Source: a virus | Strand: one strand, 5' to 3' | Virus record (IMG/VR): IMGVR_UViG_3300042350_004528 | Coordinates: 234,834-298,833 of that record | Length of the DNA stretch: 64,000 bases | Part shown: positions 7,987 through 16,767 of the stretch, one piece after another | How positions within the stretch are numbered: the stretch's first letter is position 1 | Layout of the letters: each line of letters opens with the position of its first letter | Program-made: the position numbers and the translations under genes | Notes under the pieces: generated by a model | The model's database searches: none | What the model was told of the DNA's origin: nothing | What the model saw: the letters and a program-made list of their open reading frames with translations, nothing else

Positions 7987-8595
7987 TTATATTAGATGTT
8001 TCAATATTTTTTCTTTAATACCAGATTGTTTTATACCCTCGAAATCTCTAGGCGTCCAGACAAAATTTTCTAAACCCCAATCGCGATCAAATGGGCCATA
8101 TGAACTATTCTCAACATGTATACCCATGTGTAAATCATCAACAGCGACCCAATGAGTAACTTCTGGATGATCTCTTAACCAACGAAGGATTTCAAAATGT
8201 CTTTCTTGCTCCCTATCAGAGGTTCGAGTCCACGGAAAATCGTTATGGTCAGGGACAAACCCTTCCTCTAACCAATTTGTAAAATGAAACACCTCTGTTC
8301 CATCAATTGGTCTTTTAATAATACCTTTAGATTCATAGTAGTCACCTAATTCTTCAATTGTCGCGTGTAATCGCCAATCGGAACTAACAACAATTTCAGC
8401 GCCAGTTTCTTCAAGTATTTCATTGAGCACTTTAACAGCTTTATCGTCAAAATTATCGAACCTATATTCAACAGGAATCTCTTTCGAGGTCATGGACAAC
8501 TTTCTACCACCCCACTTTTCTTGTTTTTTGTATCGACTACCCCAATTGTTTGACAAACAAATGACCCCGTCATTATCTAAAAATATAACTTTCAT
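7987..8595 (-). CDS. HAD-superfamily protein, first of a tandem pair
   Basis: 202 residues. N-terminal MKVIFLDNDGVIC is HAD motif I (DxD), GAEIVVSSDWR carries motif II, and VAVDDLHMG supplies the acidic motif IV region. The C-terminus is HDHP-poor, consistent with a capless nucleotidase-type HAD. Its neighbour at 8597 is a paralogue sharing the same N-terminus and SS.WR motif, so this is a local duplication. Substrate unknown. Confidence 0.75.
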   Translation of the reverse strand: MKVIFLDNDGVICLSNNWGSRYKKQEKWGGRKLSMTSKEIPVEYRFDNFDDKAVKVLNEILEETGAEIVVSSDWRLHATIEELGDYYESKGIIKRPIDGTEVFHFTNWLEEGFVPDHNDFPWTRTSDREQERHFEILRWLRDHPEVTHWVAVDDLHMGIHVENSSYGPFDRDWGLENFVWTPRDFEGIKQSGIKEKILKHLI

Positions 8596-8596
8596 C

Positions 8597-9169
8597 TTAA
8601 TAATTTAAATCAATGATATCTTTTTCCAACATTGCTTTTGCAATTTCATAGTAATGTTGGTTAAACCCATCTTTATTTCTTGGTGATGGTAATACATGCA
8701 CAAAATGATTACGTTGCCCGTAAAGCATATCAGAATCATCATCTATGATGATATAGTTTTCAACACCAGACTTATCCATGTACTCTTGCTGTACAACTTC
8801 ATCCCAATTAATATGGTGGAATTGTAGATCGTTATTTAGGTAATACTCTATCTCCATTCCTCGCGGAATTGAATAACCTTTGGCTCTCATACTAGGCGTG
8901 ATGCCAATGATTTTACCTGCCATCTCTTCCATCTCCCAAACCTTTCTCATAAAGTCTATACCACCGTGTCTCCAGGTTGAACTAACGACAATTTCGGCGC
9001 CAGTTTCAAGAATTAATTTGTTCATTAACTCTTTACTCCAAGAGCAAAATGTTTGATAATGATCTTTGCGGCCATCTTCCCAAACCCATTCTTTGTATTG
9101 ACACTCACCACTTCGATAAGCATTCTCGCAGTTCAACACACCGTCTATGTCAAGGAATATTACTTTCAT
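8597..9169 (-). CDS. HAD-superfamily protein, second of a tandem pair
   Basis: 190 residues: MKVIFLDIDGVLNCE (motif I), GAEIVVSSTWRHGG (motif II) and NYIIIDDDSDM (motif IV). Paralogue of the following gene. It shares an ATGA junction with the small membrane gene upstream. Such capless HADs occur in nucleotide or RNA-end metabolism, but the substrate is not shown. Confidence 0.75.
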   Translation of the reverse strand: MKVIFLDIDGVLNCENAYRSGECQYKEWVWEDGRKDHYQTFCSWSKELMNKLILETGAEIVVSSTWRHGGIDFMRKVWEMEEMAGKIIGITPSMRAKGYSIPRGMEIEYYLNNDLQFHHINWDEVVQQEYMDKSGVENYIIIDDDSDMLYGQRNHFVHVLPSPRNKDGFNQHYYEIAKAMLEKDIIDLNY

Positions 9170-9378
9170 TTTTTATCATTTGATGAGAGTGAAGAATAAC
9201 CGAGCAAACCAATTAATACTTTGATACCAAGAGCTTGCCAAAACCCAATCTTTACTAAGATAGTGGGCATAGCTGGAACCAAACAAAAGTTCCATAACCA
9301 CATTATAGGTAACGCCAAGATAACCGCTAAAAGAAGCAGTAATCCGATCACAATCAAGAACGCTAATAATTTTTCCAT
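9166..9378 (-). CDS. Small membrane protein, two hydrophobic segments
   Basis: 70 residues with a long hydrophobic N-terminal helix (LLAFLIVIGLLLLLAVILALPIMWLW) and a weaker second one. The start lies four bases from a promoter -7 box, so its mRNA is probably leaderless. Function unknown. Confidence 0.6.
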   Translation of the reverse strand: MEKLLAFLIVIGLLLLLAVILALPIMWLWNFCLVPAMPTILVKIGFWQALGIKVLIGLLGYSSLSSNDKK

Positions 9379-9382
9379 GTTA

Positions 9383-9390
9383 CAAATATA
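9383..9390 (-). promoter_or_regulatory. Promoter, leaderless configuration (gene at 9378)
   Basis: Minus-strand TATATTTG, then TAAC, then ATG. Confidence 0.65.
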
Positions 9391-9421
9391 ATATTTTTTT
9401 ATTTAACAACAAAATTTATTT

Positions 9422-9751
9422 TTATTTTATAGTTACTTTTATGCTAACACCAATCGTATCTATTTGATAATCCGAATATATCTTGATTGTTTTTTCATTA
9501 TCTTCGTAGGTACCAGCATCACCATTAAAAAACAAAATAAACTTTTCACCAAAATAAACCTCGTTAGATTTATAATTTGTATCTTTATTGATTATCTCGT
9601 ACTTATATTCTAGTTTGTCTTTTTTATGATGGTTGTATAATAAAAAAGAAAATCCTATCAATATATGCACTGATAGGAACACACTTAAAATGAGTTTAAA
9701 ATTTTCTTTGAAAAATTCTAAGATTCGATTAGTTTTCGTCTCCTGGTTCAT
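9422..9751 (-). CDS. Hypothetical single-pass membrane protein
   Basis: 109 residues. Charged N-terminus, one transmembrane helix (LILSVFLSVHILIGFSFLLY), then a polar tail with NGDAG. The start overlaps the end of the upstream gene by 23 bp. Not recognised. Confidence 0.55.
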   Translation of the reverse strand: MNQETKTNRILEFFKENFKLILSVFLSVHILIGFSFLLYNHHKKDKLEYKYEIINKDTNYKSNEVYFGEKFILFFNGDAGTYEDNEKTIKIYSDYQIDTIGVSIKVTIK

Positions 9752-10274
9752 AATTCAATTGTTTAAGTATTATATAGTCGTTCGTTTGAATGTATAAGTT
9801 GTTTTTACGCATCAGGGTAATAAATGAGTCTAACGGACTTGTTAATGGGAAATATTCGATGACATCGGATGGTATCCCATAATTTATATAATTAAACCCA
9901 GATAATCTGCGATATTTCTTCTCTCTACCCATTTGTTTATAAGGTCGACCAGAATCATCAATAAAATTAAACTCTTCCCAGCCATCTGGATCGCGTTTAG
10001 GTATATCCCAAGTTTCCTCGTATTTTGGTAACTTTTCAATAACCTCATTCAATAATTCTGGGTTTTCACCACATTGTGTGACAGTACCCATTAGTTTGTA
10101 ATTTTTCGATTCCCCTGGATTAAATTCAAACAAGATGTTACCATCGCTGGTGATTTTGCCCCATGCGTGATCCATTGTGATGTTTTCTCTAGGTGAATCA
10201 ATCTCTATCAACAATAATTTGTTCTTTATTGTGTATACTTCAATTGGATTCCATATCGCTTTTAAGTCTTGCAT
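9729..10274 (-). CDS. Hypothetical protein
   Basis: 181 residues, beta-rich look, with GESKNYKLMGTVTQCGENPELL and a Trp/Asp/Pro-rich middle (KRDPDGWEEFNFIDDSGRPYK). Directly follows the 10276 gene. No family recognised. Confidence 0.55.
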   Translation of the reverse strand: MQDLKAIWNPIEVYTIKNKLLLIEIDSPRENITMDHAWGKITSDGNILFEFNPGESKNYKLMGTVTQCGENPELLNEVIEKLPKYEETWDIPKRDPDGWEEFNFIDDSGRPYKQMGREKKYRRLSGFNYINYGIPSDVIEYFPLTSPLDSFITLMRKNNLYIQTNDYIILKQLNYEPGDEN

Positions 10275-10275
10275 A

Positions 10276-10737
10276 TTAACTATTCTTTAATGTACTATCC
10301 CAAGCTACATAACAAACTAGATCGTAATTAACTTTACTGGCATCATTGTTCAATATATATGGTTCACTTGGTTTAAATTTAACGTATTCGAGTATATCCT
10401 CAGCGGGTAATAACTCACTAAGTTGTACTAATTGTTTTAAACTTAATGACTTAAAAACCAATTTACTCAACATCAAATTCTCTGGATGGAGTCTACTTGA
10501 GAAGTGATAAAAGATATTGTCTTTAGTTACTAAGTGTTCGTTTAAACAATAGTCAACCAAATACATGAACCTCAGATCTTTGAACCATTTCGGTATTGCC
10601 TGATCATTCACATCAATACCATGGACAATCTTAAATTGAATCTGGTCAATATAAACACCACGCTCAAATTTACCAGCAGTCAAGCCGTTAAATGATGGGT
10701 TTTTGGGATTCGTGGTTATGTAATTGTTTAAATCCAT
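10276..10737 (-). CDS. Hypothetical protein
   Basis: 153 residues, mostly helical, no signature recognised. It begins its own transcript: the start codon lies four bases after a TATATTTG box. Confidence 0.55.
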   Translation of the reverse strand: MDLNNYITTNPKNPSFNGLTAGKFERGVYIDQIQFKIVHGIDVNDQAIPKWFKDLRFMYLVDYCLNEHLVTKDNIFYHFSSRLHPENLMLSKLVFKSLSLKQLVQLSELLPAEDILEYVKFKPSEPYILNNDASKVNYDLVCYVAWDSTLKNS

Positions 10738-10741
10738 ACCA

Positions 10742-10749
10742 CAAATATA
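10742..10749 (-). promoter_or_regulatory. Promoter, leaderless configuration (gene at 10737)
   Basis: Minus-strand TATATTTG, then TGGT, then ATG. Confidence 0.65.
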
Positions 10750-10764
10750 ATCAAAATTTTTTAA

Positions 10765-11388
10765 TTACAAAACTTTAATGACATTTTCTGGACTAATTGC
10801 ATGATAATTAGTGCCAACCGTTATTATCTTAATCCCATCAATCTCCATAATAATAGGTTTTGGGGCATCGTTTGATAAAATCATTAACTCGGAATCATGG
10901 GTGTAGCCACACTCAACCAAAGCGGTTGTTAGCCTATGAATAATATAAACGCTGAGGTAATAATCTAAAACTTTCATATGGTAATTATAATCAAGCTCCT
11001 TTTTACCCGTCATACTACCCTGTCCGCTACCATCACATTCTTTACAATCAACAATACTCTCGCAACATTCGCACTCAATCTTACCATCACCATCACATGC
11101 ATAACAATCATCGTATTCATCAATCATTGGAACCGTGTTCAACTTAGTAATTAAATCACCTAATTTTACTGGTACATTATTATCCAGTTTCTGGTTCTTT
11201 AATACAAATGAAAAATCTGGCATACCATCGGTTTTAATTGTGATCTCATCATCTGGTATTTGCTCTTTTGGTACCATAATTAAAAGTCGAGAGTCTGTTG
11301 CGCAATAATAATCTTCGTACTCAAAATACGCATTTAGTTTGTCCGCTGCAAACATTTTAGCTGCATCTAGTAATTTAATCTTACTCAT
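10765..11388 (-). CDS. Hypothetical protein with DnaJ-like CxxC zinc motifs
   Basis: 207 residues from the ATG at 11388 (MSKIKLLDAAKMF), chosen because it overlaps the upstream stop by 8 bp; an upstream in-frame ATG would lie inside the previous gene. In the middle, CYACDGDGKIEC, CESIVDC and CKECDGSGQG form CxxCxGxG repeats like the DnaJ cysteine-rich domain. Probably binds zinc. Function unknown. Confidence 0.65.
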   Translation of the reverse strand: MSKIKLLDAAKMFAADKLNAYFEYEDYYCATDSRLLIMVPKEQIPDDEITIKTDGMPDFSFVLKNQKLDNNVPVKLGDLITKLNTVPMIDEYDDCYACDGDGKIECECCESIVDCKECDGSGQGSMTGKKELDYNYHMKVLDYYLSVYIIHRLTTALVECGYTHDSELMILSNDAPKPIIMEIDGIKIITVGTNYHAISPENVIKVL

Positions 11389-11671
11389 GTTGTCTTTTAT
11401 TTTTAAATTCTTCAAGTTGTTTTTCCACAATTCTATTCCAATCCATTTCATCGTACTTTGAGCCAATGGTTCCAAAATCTTTCTTATACTCGAATATTTC
11501 TTTAACCATTAAATCTTTATCAATTGGTGTAAACTTGTCCCAGTTTGTTAATATCATATCAACCGTTCGGCTAACAATAGGGGTTCTTCTCCCTAATGCA
11601 TATCTAAAAGCTGATATCATTATAACAGAGTCGACTCTAAATATTTTTCTAAATCTCGGATCTTTCGTCAT
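11381..11671 (-). CDS. Conserved phage hypothetical protein
   Basis: 96 residues containing MISAFRYALGRRTPIVSRTVDMI, a block I recognise from small phage proteins of unknown function. Highly charged C-terminus. Packed two bases after the upstream gene. Confidence 0.6.
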   Translation of the reverse strand: MTKDPRFRKIFRVDSVIMISAFRYALGRRTPIVSRTVDMILTNWDKFTPIDKDLMVKEIFEYKKDFGTIGSKYDEMDWNRIVEKQLEEFKNKRQHE

Positions 11672-11672
11672 G

Positions 11673-12074
11673 TTATTCTCTATAATAATCGTTTTTTATA
11701 TGAATATGGCCATTATATATTGGTGAAAACCCATCGAAAGATTCAGCAGGTTCTTCCAATGCAAATCCCAGTAAAACCAATTTGACATCAAATTTATCGT
11801 TCACCGATGAGTAAACCAATTCTTTACCACAAAAAAATAAACAATTTTCTAAAAAATCTGGTATTATTTTTTTAAAATCGTAAGAAGCATCAAATGCTTC
11901 AATCACATCAATACCCACCCTATCAACAATATAATCAATTTTAACACCGAAATAATTTTTTCTAATCGATGTTAATGACTTAAGTGATAAAACATAAGCA
12001 CCCAGTTTACCTGTGAGTTTGTTTAATGGATCGTCTATATTAAAATTAGTATCAAGATAATGAAAAATATTCAT
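11673..12074 (-). CDS. Hypothetical protein
   Basis: 133 residues, unrecognised, AT-rich codons. It overlaps the preceding gene by 23 bp in another frame. Confidence 0.5.
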   Translation of the reverse strand: MNIFHYLDTNFNIDDPLNKLTGKLGAYVLSLKSLTSIRKNYFGVKIDYIVDRVGIDVIEAFDASYDFKKIIPDFLENCLFFCGKELVYSSVNDKFDVKLVLLGFALEEPAESFDGFSPIYNGHIHIKNDYYRE

Positions 12075-12372
12075 GGTTTTTTATTACAATGTAATTTATA
12101 ATCTTATGTTTCAACACCAAATCGACAATATTTTTTTTCAAAACAAGTTTTTTAACTTTAGATTTGGATCCATCATATATGTGAAAATAAAAATCAAAGA
12201 TTTCTTTATCATAGTAATGGTAGGGCCCGATTAAATCCACCAACCCAGCTTTTTTTAGCGCCAGATAGTATTCCTCGATTTTTTCATAGTCACTTTCAGA
12301 TAACGGATTCTTTATGTTATCTAACAAAATTTTGTTGACAGAAACTTCTCTTTCTATTTCTAATACATCCAT
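12052..12372 (-). CDS. Hypothetical protein
   Basis: 106 residues, charged and helical, unrecognised. One base downstream of the ClpP-like gene, so very likely the same operon. Confidence 0.5.
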   Translation of the reverse strand: MDVLEIEREVSVNKILLDNIKNPLSESDYEKIEEYYLALKKAGLVDLIGPYHYYDKEIFDFYFHIYDGSKSKVKKLVLKKNIVDLVLKHKIINYIVIKNHEYFSLS

Positions 12373-12373
12373 A

Positions 12374-12970
12374 TTAAATTATTTGATCGATAACACCATT
12401 TTTCAAAGCTTCTTCTGCCGAAAAATACCAATCTTTTTTAAGATTTTTGATTTGGTCAAGTTGTTTCTGTTTCAGACGAGTACAATCAATTAAATGTGCG
12501 TCATAAACCATCATAATCCTTTTGGTTTCTTCAAGATTTTCCTTCAATATACTAAGTTTATCGTATGGCATTTGATCCAAACACTCATGATACATGTATG
12601 TCGATAACTTGTGTCCGTATCTTTTATCCCCAGATACTAATACAAGTAGAGCCATCGACATAGCAGAACCAAAACAATAAGTATAGACCTCGGTATTCGA
12701 ACTCTCTATTGCCGCGATTAAAGCAAAGCCATCATATACCGATCCCCCAAAGCTATTCACAATCAATTTTATTGGCTTACGTTCATAATCAACCAAATTC
12801 TCTTGGTTCTCGTCATCATACTCATTAATCTCAGCAATATATTGGATTATATCGCCTACGGAAGATTCATCTATCTCGCTACTTAGTGTGATCGTCCTTG
12901 ATGGATTTTCCCTATCAAAAGAAAAATACCTATTCTTCTTTTTGTTCTGGTTTTTTAATTTCATATTCAT
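12374..12970 (-). CDS. ClpP-like serine protease, divergent
   Basis: 198 residues with the ClpP/crotonase-like layout: IKLIVNSFGGSVYDGFALIAAI, catalytic Ser in CFGSAMSMALLVLVSG, His in STYMYHECLDQM, and a C-terminal DWYFSAEEALKNGVIDQI. It is more divergent than the second ClpP at 59245 and resembles phage prohead/ClpP-type proteases. It could mature capsid proteins or act as a peptidase partner of host ClpX. Both are inferences. Confidence 0.8.
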   Translation of the reverse strand: MNMKLKNQNKKKNRYFSFDRENPSRTITLSSEIDESSVGDIIQYIAEINEYDDENQENLVDYERKPIKLIVNSFGGSVYDGFALIAAIESSNTEVYTYCFGSAMSMALLVLVSGDKRYGHKLSTYMYHECLDQMPYDKLSILKENLEETKRIMMVYDAHLIDCTRLKQKQLDQIKNLKKDWYFSAEEALKNGVIDQII

Positions 12971-13268
12971 ATGTCAACCATGGTTTTTTTTGTTGGGTGT
13001 TTAGTGCCTCAACTATCTTATTATAATTTTCTTCATAAAATCTTTCACCGTCTTCCGAATTTGCCCAAAATAGAAATCCTGGTTCAGTCTGCGTCCTCCC
13101 CAGGATTTCTTTTGTTGCTCTTCTATCTTTTTTAAGAAATGAAATACTAACATAGTTCAGTATAAACTTCCCATCAGTCTTTGACCAATACGCCAGTTGG
13201 CCAAATTTTTGTTTGTTCTTTACTCTGGCATTTTCAATAATCTCTATTAAAAATTTAACATTTCCCAT
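12930..13268 (-). CDS. Hypothetical protein
   Basis: 112 residues, basic, not recognised. The start overlaps the end of the RNA ligase gene and its 3' end overlaps the ClpP-like gene, so it belongs to the same operon. Confidence 0.5.
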   Translation of the reverse strand: MGNVKFLIEIIENARVKNKQKFGQLAYWSKTDGKFILNYVSISFLKKDRRATKEILGRTQTEPGFLFWANSEDGERFYEENYNKIVEALNTQQKKPWLTYEYEIKKPEQKEE

Positions 13269-14599
13269 TAACTAGATTCTTCCATATCAACCACACCCGA
13301 GTCTTTAACTATACCCTCAAGAACCTTAAACTCAAAAGATTTGTGTTTGTAAATTCTAGGTACCAGACCAGATTCTAATCTGACACATACACCCTCACGG
13401 ATATGGGTATCATCGAGCATTGATTTACCTTTAGAATAAATATCAACAAGTTCAGTAATCTTGTCATTAAAATCCCTATCACCGTTTATACTTGGATAGG
13501 TTAATTCCATTTCAATTCTTCTGAAACGTGTTATCTCTGGAACATGTTTTACACCTATCTCATTACATCTTTTAACAACATCATCCCAAGTGTAATCAAC
13601 TGATTGGCCATCTGGGTTGGTCATTGTCATACGGTACACATAAAAGTCTTGTTGGGCTGTCGAACAACCATATGAGTAAACCATGTGCTTTTTATCGCCC
13701 ATGTTGGAATACTGTTTCGTGAATTCCTTATCACCCATTTTACTTGTATCAACAGATGGCATGATTGGCGTATTCTCATTCTCATAACCAACAATCTCAA
13801 GATAAACAGTCTCACCTTTTCTTAGATTACCTTTGAAAAGAGCGAAAGCTTTATCTCTTATGGTTGGATCATGGAATTGGGTTGCATTTGATTTAGCCTC
13901 CTCCAAAACAACTCTGCGTGTACCAGTTAAATAAGCCCATTCAGTCTCGTTTATCTTGATACCAAGCTTAATCAATAATCTTTCAAACCAATTTAAATCA
14001 CGGTCAACCAACACATGCCCAACTCTATGAGAAGTTCCGTGTAGTTTTTCTGTGATGACAACCAAATCCTCACGATTTATTTGATGTACATTCTTACCAA
14101 AATGTTCGGTATCAATATGTTCCTTGAACATAACCGAAGTTTTTGCCACTCTGGTTTTTTTACCTTGGTTTTGTTGAGCGGCTTTTATTGTGTTCGGGTT
14201 GATGTACTTATTACAAATTGGTACACCACCCCATTCATCAATCTCAAGACCCTCATCAACCAGACCAGTCACATAAATGAAACCAAAACTGTGTAATGGT
14301 GTCCAGAAACCATCTGAGATTTCCCCACGAAATCTCTGGGCCCTAACCCTACGGTTATCATCAAACATACCAGCTTTATCATCTGGGAATTTGTTCTTTG
14401 TTTTATCTCGATATAAGTTATTCGCATGGCAAAACTCATGAGATAACTGACCATCACATGGGAAGTATACCCCCCAATGATCTTCTTTGCAATCTAAACC
14501 AACCACCACTTGATTACCGTGGCATGTCGCTAATTGCACCTTATCCGCATTAGGATGCGGTCTAACGTTTTTAAGTTTTGTTACTATTCCTTTATACAT
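13268..14599 (-). CDS. RNA ligase (nucleotidyltransferase superfamily) with N-terminal OB-type domain
   Basis: 443 residues from the ATG at 14599, chosen because the longer frame would run back into the lipoprotein gene. Residues 1-110 (KNVRPHPNADKVQLATCHGN) look like an OB-fold tRNA-binding or Rnl5-type N-domain. The ligase motif I is ITEKLHGTS with Lys185 as the AMP-accepting residue; motif IV is REGVCVRLE and motif V is KSFEFKVLE. Such ligases seal nicked RNA. With a PNK-type kinase, RlaP-type transferase and cyclic-phosphate protein nearby, and about 30 tRNA genes, tRNA repair is the likely job. Confidence 0.85.
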   Translation of the reverse strand: MYKGIVTKLKNVRPHPNADKVQLATCHGNQVVVGLDCKEDHWGVYFPCDGQLSHEFCHANNLYRDKTKNKFPDDKAGMFDDNRRVRAQRFRGEISDGFWTPLHSFGFIYVTGLVDEGLEIDEWGGVPICNKYINPNTIKAAQQNQGKKTRVAKTSVMFKEHIDTEHFGKNVHQINREDLVVITEKLHGTSHRVGHVLVDRDLNWFERLLIKLGIKINETEWAYLTGTRRVVLEEAKSNATQFHDPTIRDKAFALFKGNLRKGETVYLEIVGYENENTPIMPSVDTSKMGDKEFTKQYSNMGDKKHMVYSYGCSTAQQDFYVYRMTMTNPDGQSVDYTWDDVVKRCNEIGVKHVPEITRFRRIEMELTYPSINGDRDFNDKITELVDIYSKGKSMLDDTHIREGVCVRLESGLVPRIYKHKSFEFKVLEGIVKDSGVVDMEESS

Positions 14600-14604
14600 A
14601 TTTT

Positions 14605-14886
14605 TTACTTTGATTCTACCATTACGTAAGTACCCTCTACCATACCCCATGAAGATTCTTCATGAAAGTAATATGTTTCTGGTACGTCTTTGTCTGTCAT
14701 AGGTCTTGTCAGATACCATAATTGTGACCCTTTCCAAGTGACATTTAACAATTTTTGACCTTTTGGTAAATGCAATGTGGCCTCACCGCCCCAGTTTTTA
14801 ACCCGAGAGTTATCAGTACAGGATGTAAATAAACAAACTGAAATAATGGCCGCCCAAATAGATGCGATGATAATAATTTTTCTCAT
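14605..14886 (-). CDS. Small lipoprotein
   Basis: 93 residues from the ATG at 14886. N-terminus RKIIIIASIWAAIISVCLFTSC is a signal peptide ending in a lipobox (LFTSC), giving a mature Cys at residue 23. The mature part is ~70 residues with Trp/Tyr-rich QLWYLTRPM. Probably anchored in the host envelope; phage lipoproteins often block superinfection, but that is a guess here. Confidence 0.75.
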   Translation of the reverse strand: MRKIIIIASIWAAIISVCLFTSCTDNSRVKNWGGEATLHLPKGQKLLNVTWKGSQLWYLTRPMTDKDVPETYYFHEESSWGMVEGTYVMVESK

Positions 14887-14903
14887 ATTATTTTTATTAA
14901 GGT

Positions 14904-14911
14904 ACAAAGAT
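14904..14911 (-). promoter_or_regulatory. Promoter of lipoprotein/RNA ligase operon
   Basis: Minus-strand TATCTTTG with a TTTG box 20 bp upstream; 17 bp to the ATG. Confidence 0.65.
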
Positions 14912-14940
14912 AGTGATTATTTTTTTAATTCGCAAATAAA

Positions 14941-14964
14941 AAAACCCCACAGAGGGGGTTTTTT
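14941..14964 (-). terminator. Rho-independent terminator after thioredoxin
   Basis: Stem AACCCC/GGGGTT followed by T7 on the minus strand. Confidence 0.8.
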
Positions 14965-14985
14965 AAAAAAAAATTCATATTAAAT

Positions 14986-15312
14986 TTAAATAGAGAATAT
15001 TTCTGCGAGTTGATCTATGAATTTATTCTTTGGTACATAACCGCTTTTAGTAGCGATTTTTGCCCCATTCTTGTAATATAAAAGGGTTGGAATTCCTCTT
15101 ACATTATTTTTTGCAGCTAACTCTGGACAATTATCCACGTTAACTTTGCATATTTTAACGATACCAATTTGATCCGCAGTTTCTTCTAGAACTGGGGCTA
15201 AAGATTTACAAGGGCCGCACCATTCAGCGTAGAAATCAACCACTACCTTATCTTGACTTGAGATTATTTTTTCGAAATCGCTTTCATTTTCAATTGAAAT
15301 TACATTTGACAT
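14986..15312 (-). CDS. trxA: Thioredoxin
   Basis: 108 residues, full-length thioredoxin: VVVDFYAEWCGPCKSLAPVLEE with the CGPC active site, cis-Pro loop VRGIPTLLYYKNG and the C-terminal helix. It reduces disulfides, for example for ribonucleotide reductase or as a polymerase processivity factor in some phages. It is followed by a strong terminator. Confidence 0.95.
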   Translation of the reverse strand: MSNVISIENESDFEKIISSQDKVVVDFYAEWCGPCKSLAPVLEETADQIGIVKICKVNVDNCPELAAKNNVRGIPTLLYYKNGAKIATKSGYVPKNKFIDQLAEIFSI

Positions 15313-15367
15313 ATTAATTTTATTAATTTTTTATTATTTTATACAACTATAAATATACAAATTTTGT

Positions 15368-16159
15368 TTATAATGATAAATCGTTTAATGAATAAATTCT
15401 TTTATAGCCAACATTATATCTTCGGTTATGTTCGCAATCCATAAGAAATGTGCATATACCAGCGTTGTTCAATTCAACAAAATTTTCATATCTATCATCA
15501 ACAAACCAATCGATACCAGATTTTTTTGCTACCTCAACTTTTGATTGGTCAAACCCGATACTATAAACTGGAACCGCTGGGAAATTCCACTTTTTTAACC
15601 ACTCTTCAGTCCATTCCCTGGGAATTGATCTTGATGTGATATAACAATGTGGCTCAAATGGTAGGTCTTTTGGGGTCACTTTGGGCTCAATGTTGAGCCA
15701 GAAATCCTTATCATCTCGCATTAATTCGAATTTTTCCTTAATATTTCTATCAAAATTCCAAAATAACACTGGTTCAATGATACCATGTCTTTTTGTCCAA
15801 GCGCCTAACCAATCAGCTAAAACTTCATCAATATCCAACCCTATCTTTGGTGGGTTAAGGTACCGATGTCGTCTATCATCACCTTGTGGGTGTATCTTAT
15901 AGAACTCGGTTAAAAAAGCTGCGTTTGTTAATACATGTGAAATATGTAACAATCCACTTTCAGGATCATGGTCTTCACCGTTCTTAAAAGCATTCAAGTG
16001 CCTCTCAAGTGATGCTATTACCTCAGACCATTGTAGGCCGTTCTCCCAATCCCTTTCGCCGTATATCTCAGCACCCTTCATAAGTGCTGTCGCTAACTGG
16101 TTATACGCAAATGGGGGAACCAGGTCATAGCGAGGTTTATCTTTTTTTTCTCTATTCAT
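15368..16159 (-). CDS. Fusion: MazG-like dNTP pyrophosphohydrolase domain plus HAD nucleotidase domain
   Basis: 263 residues. Residues 1-~100 (KPRYDLVPPFAYNQLATALMKGAEIYGERDW...LERHLNAFKNGEDHD) match the MazG-like dATP/dGTP pyrophosphohydrolase (DUF5664) family. From ~107, IGLDIDEVLADWLGAW is a HAD motif I and GIDWFVDDRYENF is motif IV, as in 5'(3')-deoxyribonucleotidases. Together they would take a dNTP to dNMP and then to nucleoside, clearing chosen nucleotides from the pool. Domain calls are good; the coupled activity is inferred. Confidence 0.75.
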   Translation of the reverse strand: MNREKKDKPRYDLVPPFAYNQLATALMKGAEIYGERDWENGLQWSEVIASLERHLNAFKNGEDHDPESGLLHISHVLTNAAFLTEFYKIHPQGDDRRHRYLNPPKIGLDIDEVLADWLGAWTKRHGIIEPVLFWNFDRNIKEKFELMRDDKDFWLNIEPKVTPKDLPFEPHCYITSRSIPREWTEEWLKKWNFPAVPVYSIGFDQSKVEVAKKSGIDWFVDDRYENFVELNNAGICTFLMDCEHNRRYNVGYKRIYSLNDLSL

Positions 16160-16161
16160 AG

Positions 16162-16743
16162 TTATTGATTAATGTTGAAGGCTCGATCATATGCCCCATC
16201 TAGTATAATCTTTTTATGGAGTTTCATTGTTATTTCAGCATCATATAAAGCATTATGTTGACCACCATTCTTATCCAAGCCAAGTATTAGGTGCCTATTT
16301 TTTTTAGGATCGTGATACCAAATCTTTAAAACTGTTGCCATATCATATGGTTGATATCCGTTAAAATTATTTGGTAATTTTCTGGACGGTTCTCCCATAA
16401 AATATAAATCCATGAATAAAACCCAATCAAAAGCTAAAGTATCACCCCAAAACTCAATATCCTTAAATTGTTTTAACCAAGTAACTAAAGCATCTGATAT
16501 TGTTTGTTTATCTTGTTTTATGGTGAAGGATTTATTCTCCTCGTCATTTTCAAAAAAATGAACGTATTCGGAATATGTGAGCTTGGGTATAACATTATCT
16601 TTAATCCATTGGTCACATTGTGATTCATCGTAGTCATTAAATTCAGCGTAAAATTTATGACCATTTTCTGTTATCATCCCTAAAGAAATGGGTGTGGTTG
16701 CTTTATGCAAACCAGTAAATTCAAAATCAAAAAATATTCTCAT
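16162..16743 (-). CDS. DEDD-family 3'-5' exonuclease (second copy)
   Basis: 193 residues. FFDFEFTGL gives the D-x-E pair, TLAFDWVLF the middle Asp and GGQHNALYDAEITMKL the final His and Asp (DEDDh). It shares the LAFDW block with the nuclease at 4283, so the two are paralogues. It begins a transcript, with the ATG four bases after a -7 box. Substrate not shown. Confidence 0.75.
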   Translation of the reverse strand: MRIFFDFEFTGLHKATTPISLGMITENGHKFYAEFNDYDESQCDQWIKDNVIPKLTYSEYVHFFENDEENKSFTIKQDKQTISDALVTWLKQFKDIEFWGDTLAFDWVLFMDLYFMGEPSRKLPNNFNGYQPYDMATVLKIWYHDPKKNRHLILGLDKNGGQHNALYDAEITMKLHKKIILDGAYDRAFNINQ

Positions 16744-16747
16744 GGTA

Positions 16748-16755
16748 CAAATATA
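16748..16755 (-). promoter_or_regulatory. Promoter, leaderless configuration (gene at 16743)
   Basis: Minus-strand TATATTTG, then TACC, then ATG. Confidence 0.65.
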
Positions 16756-16767
16756 GGTTATTTATTT

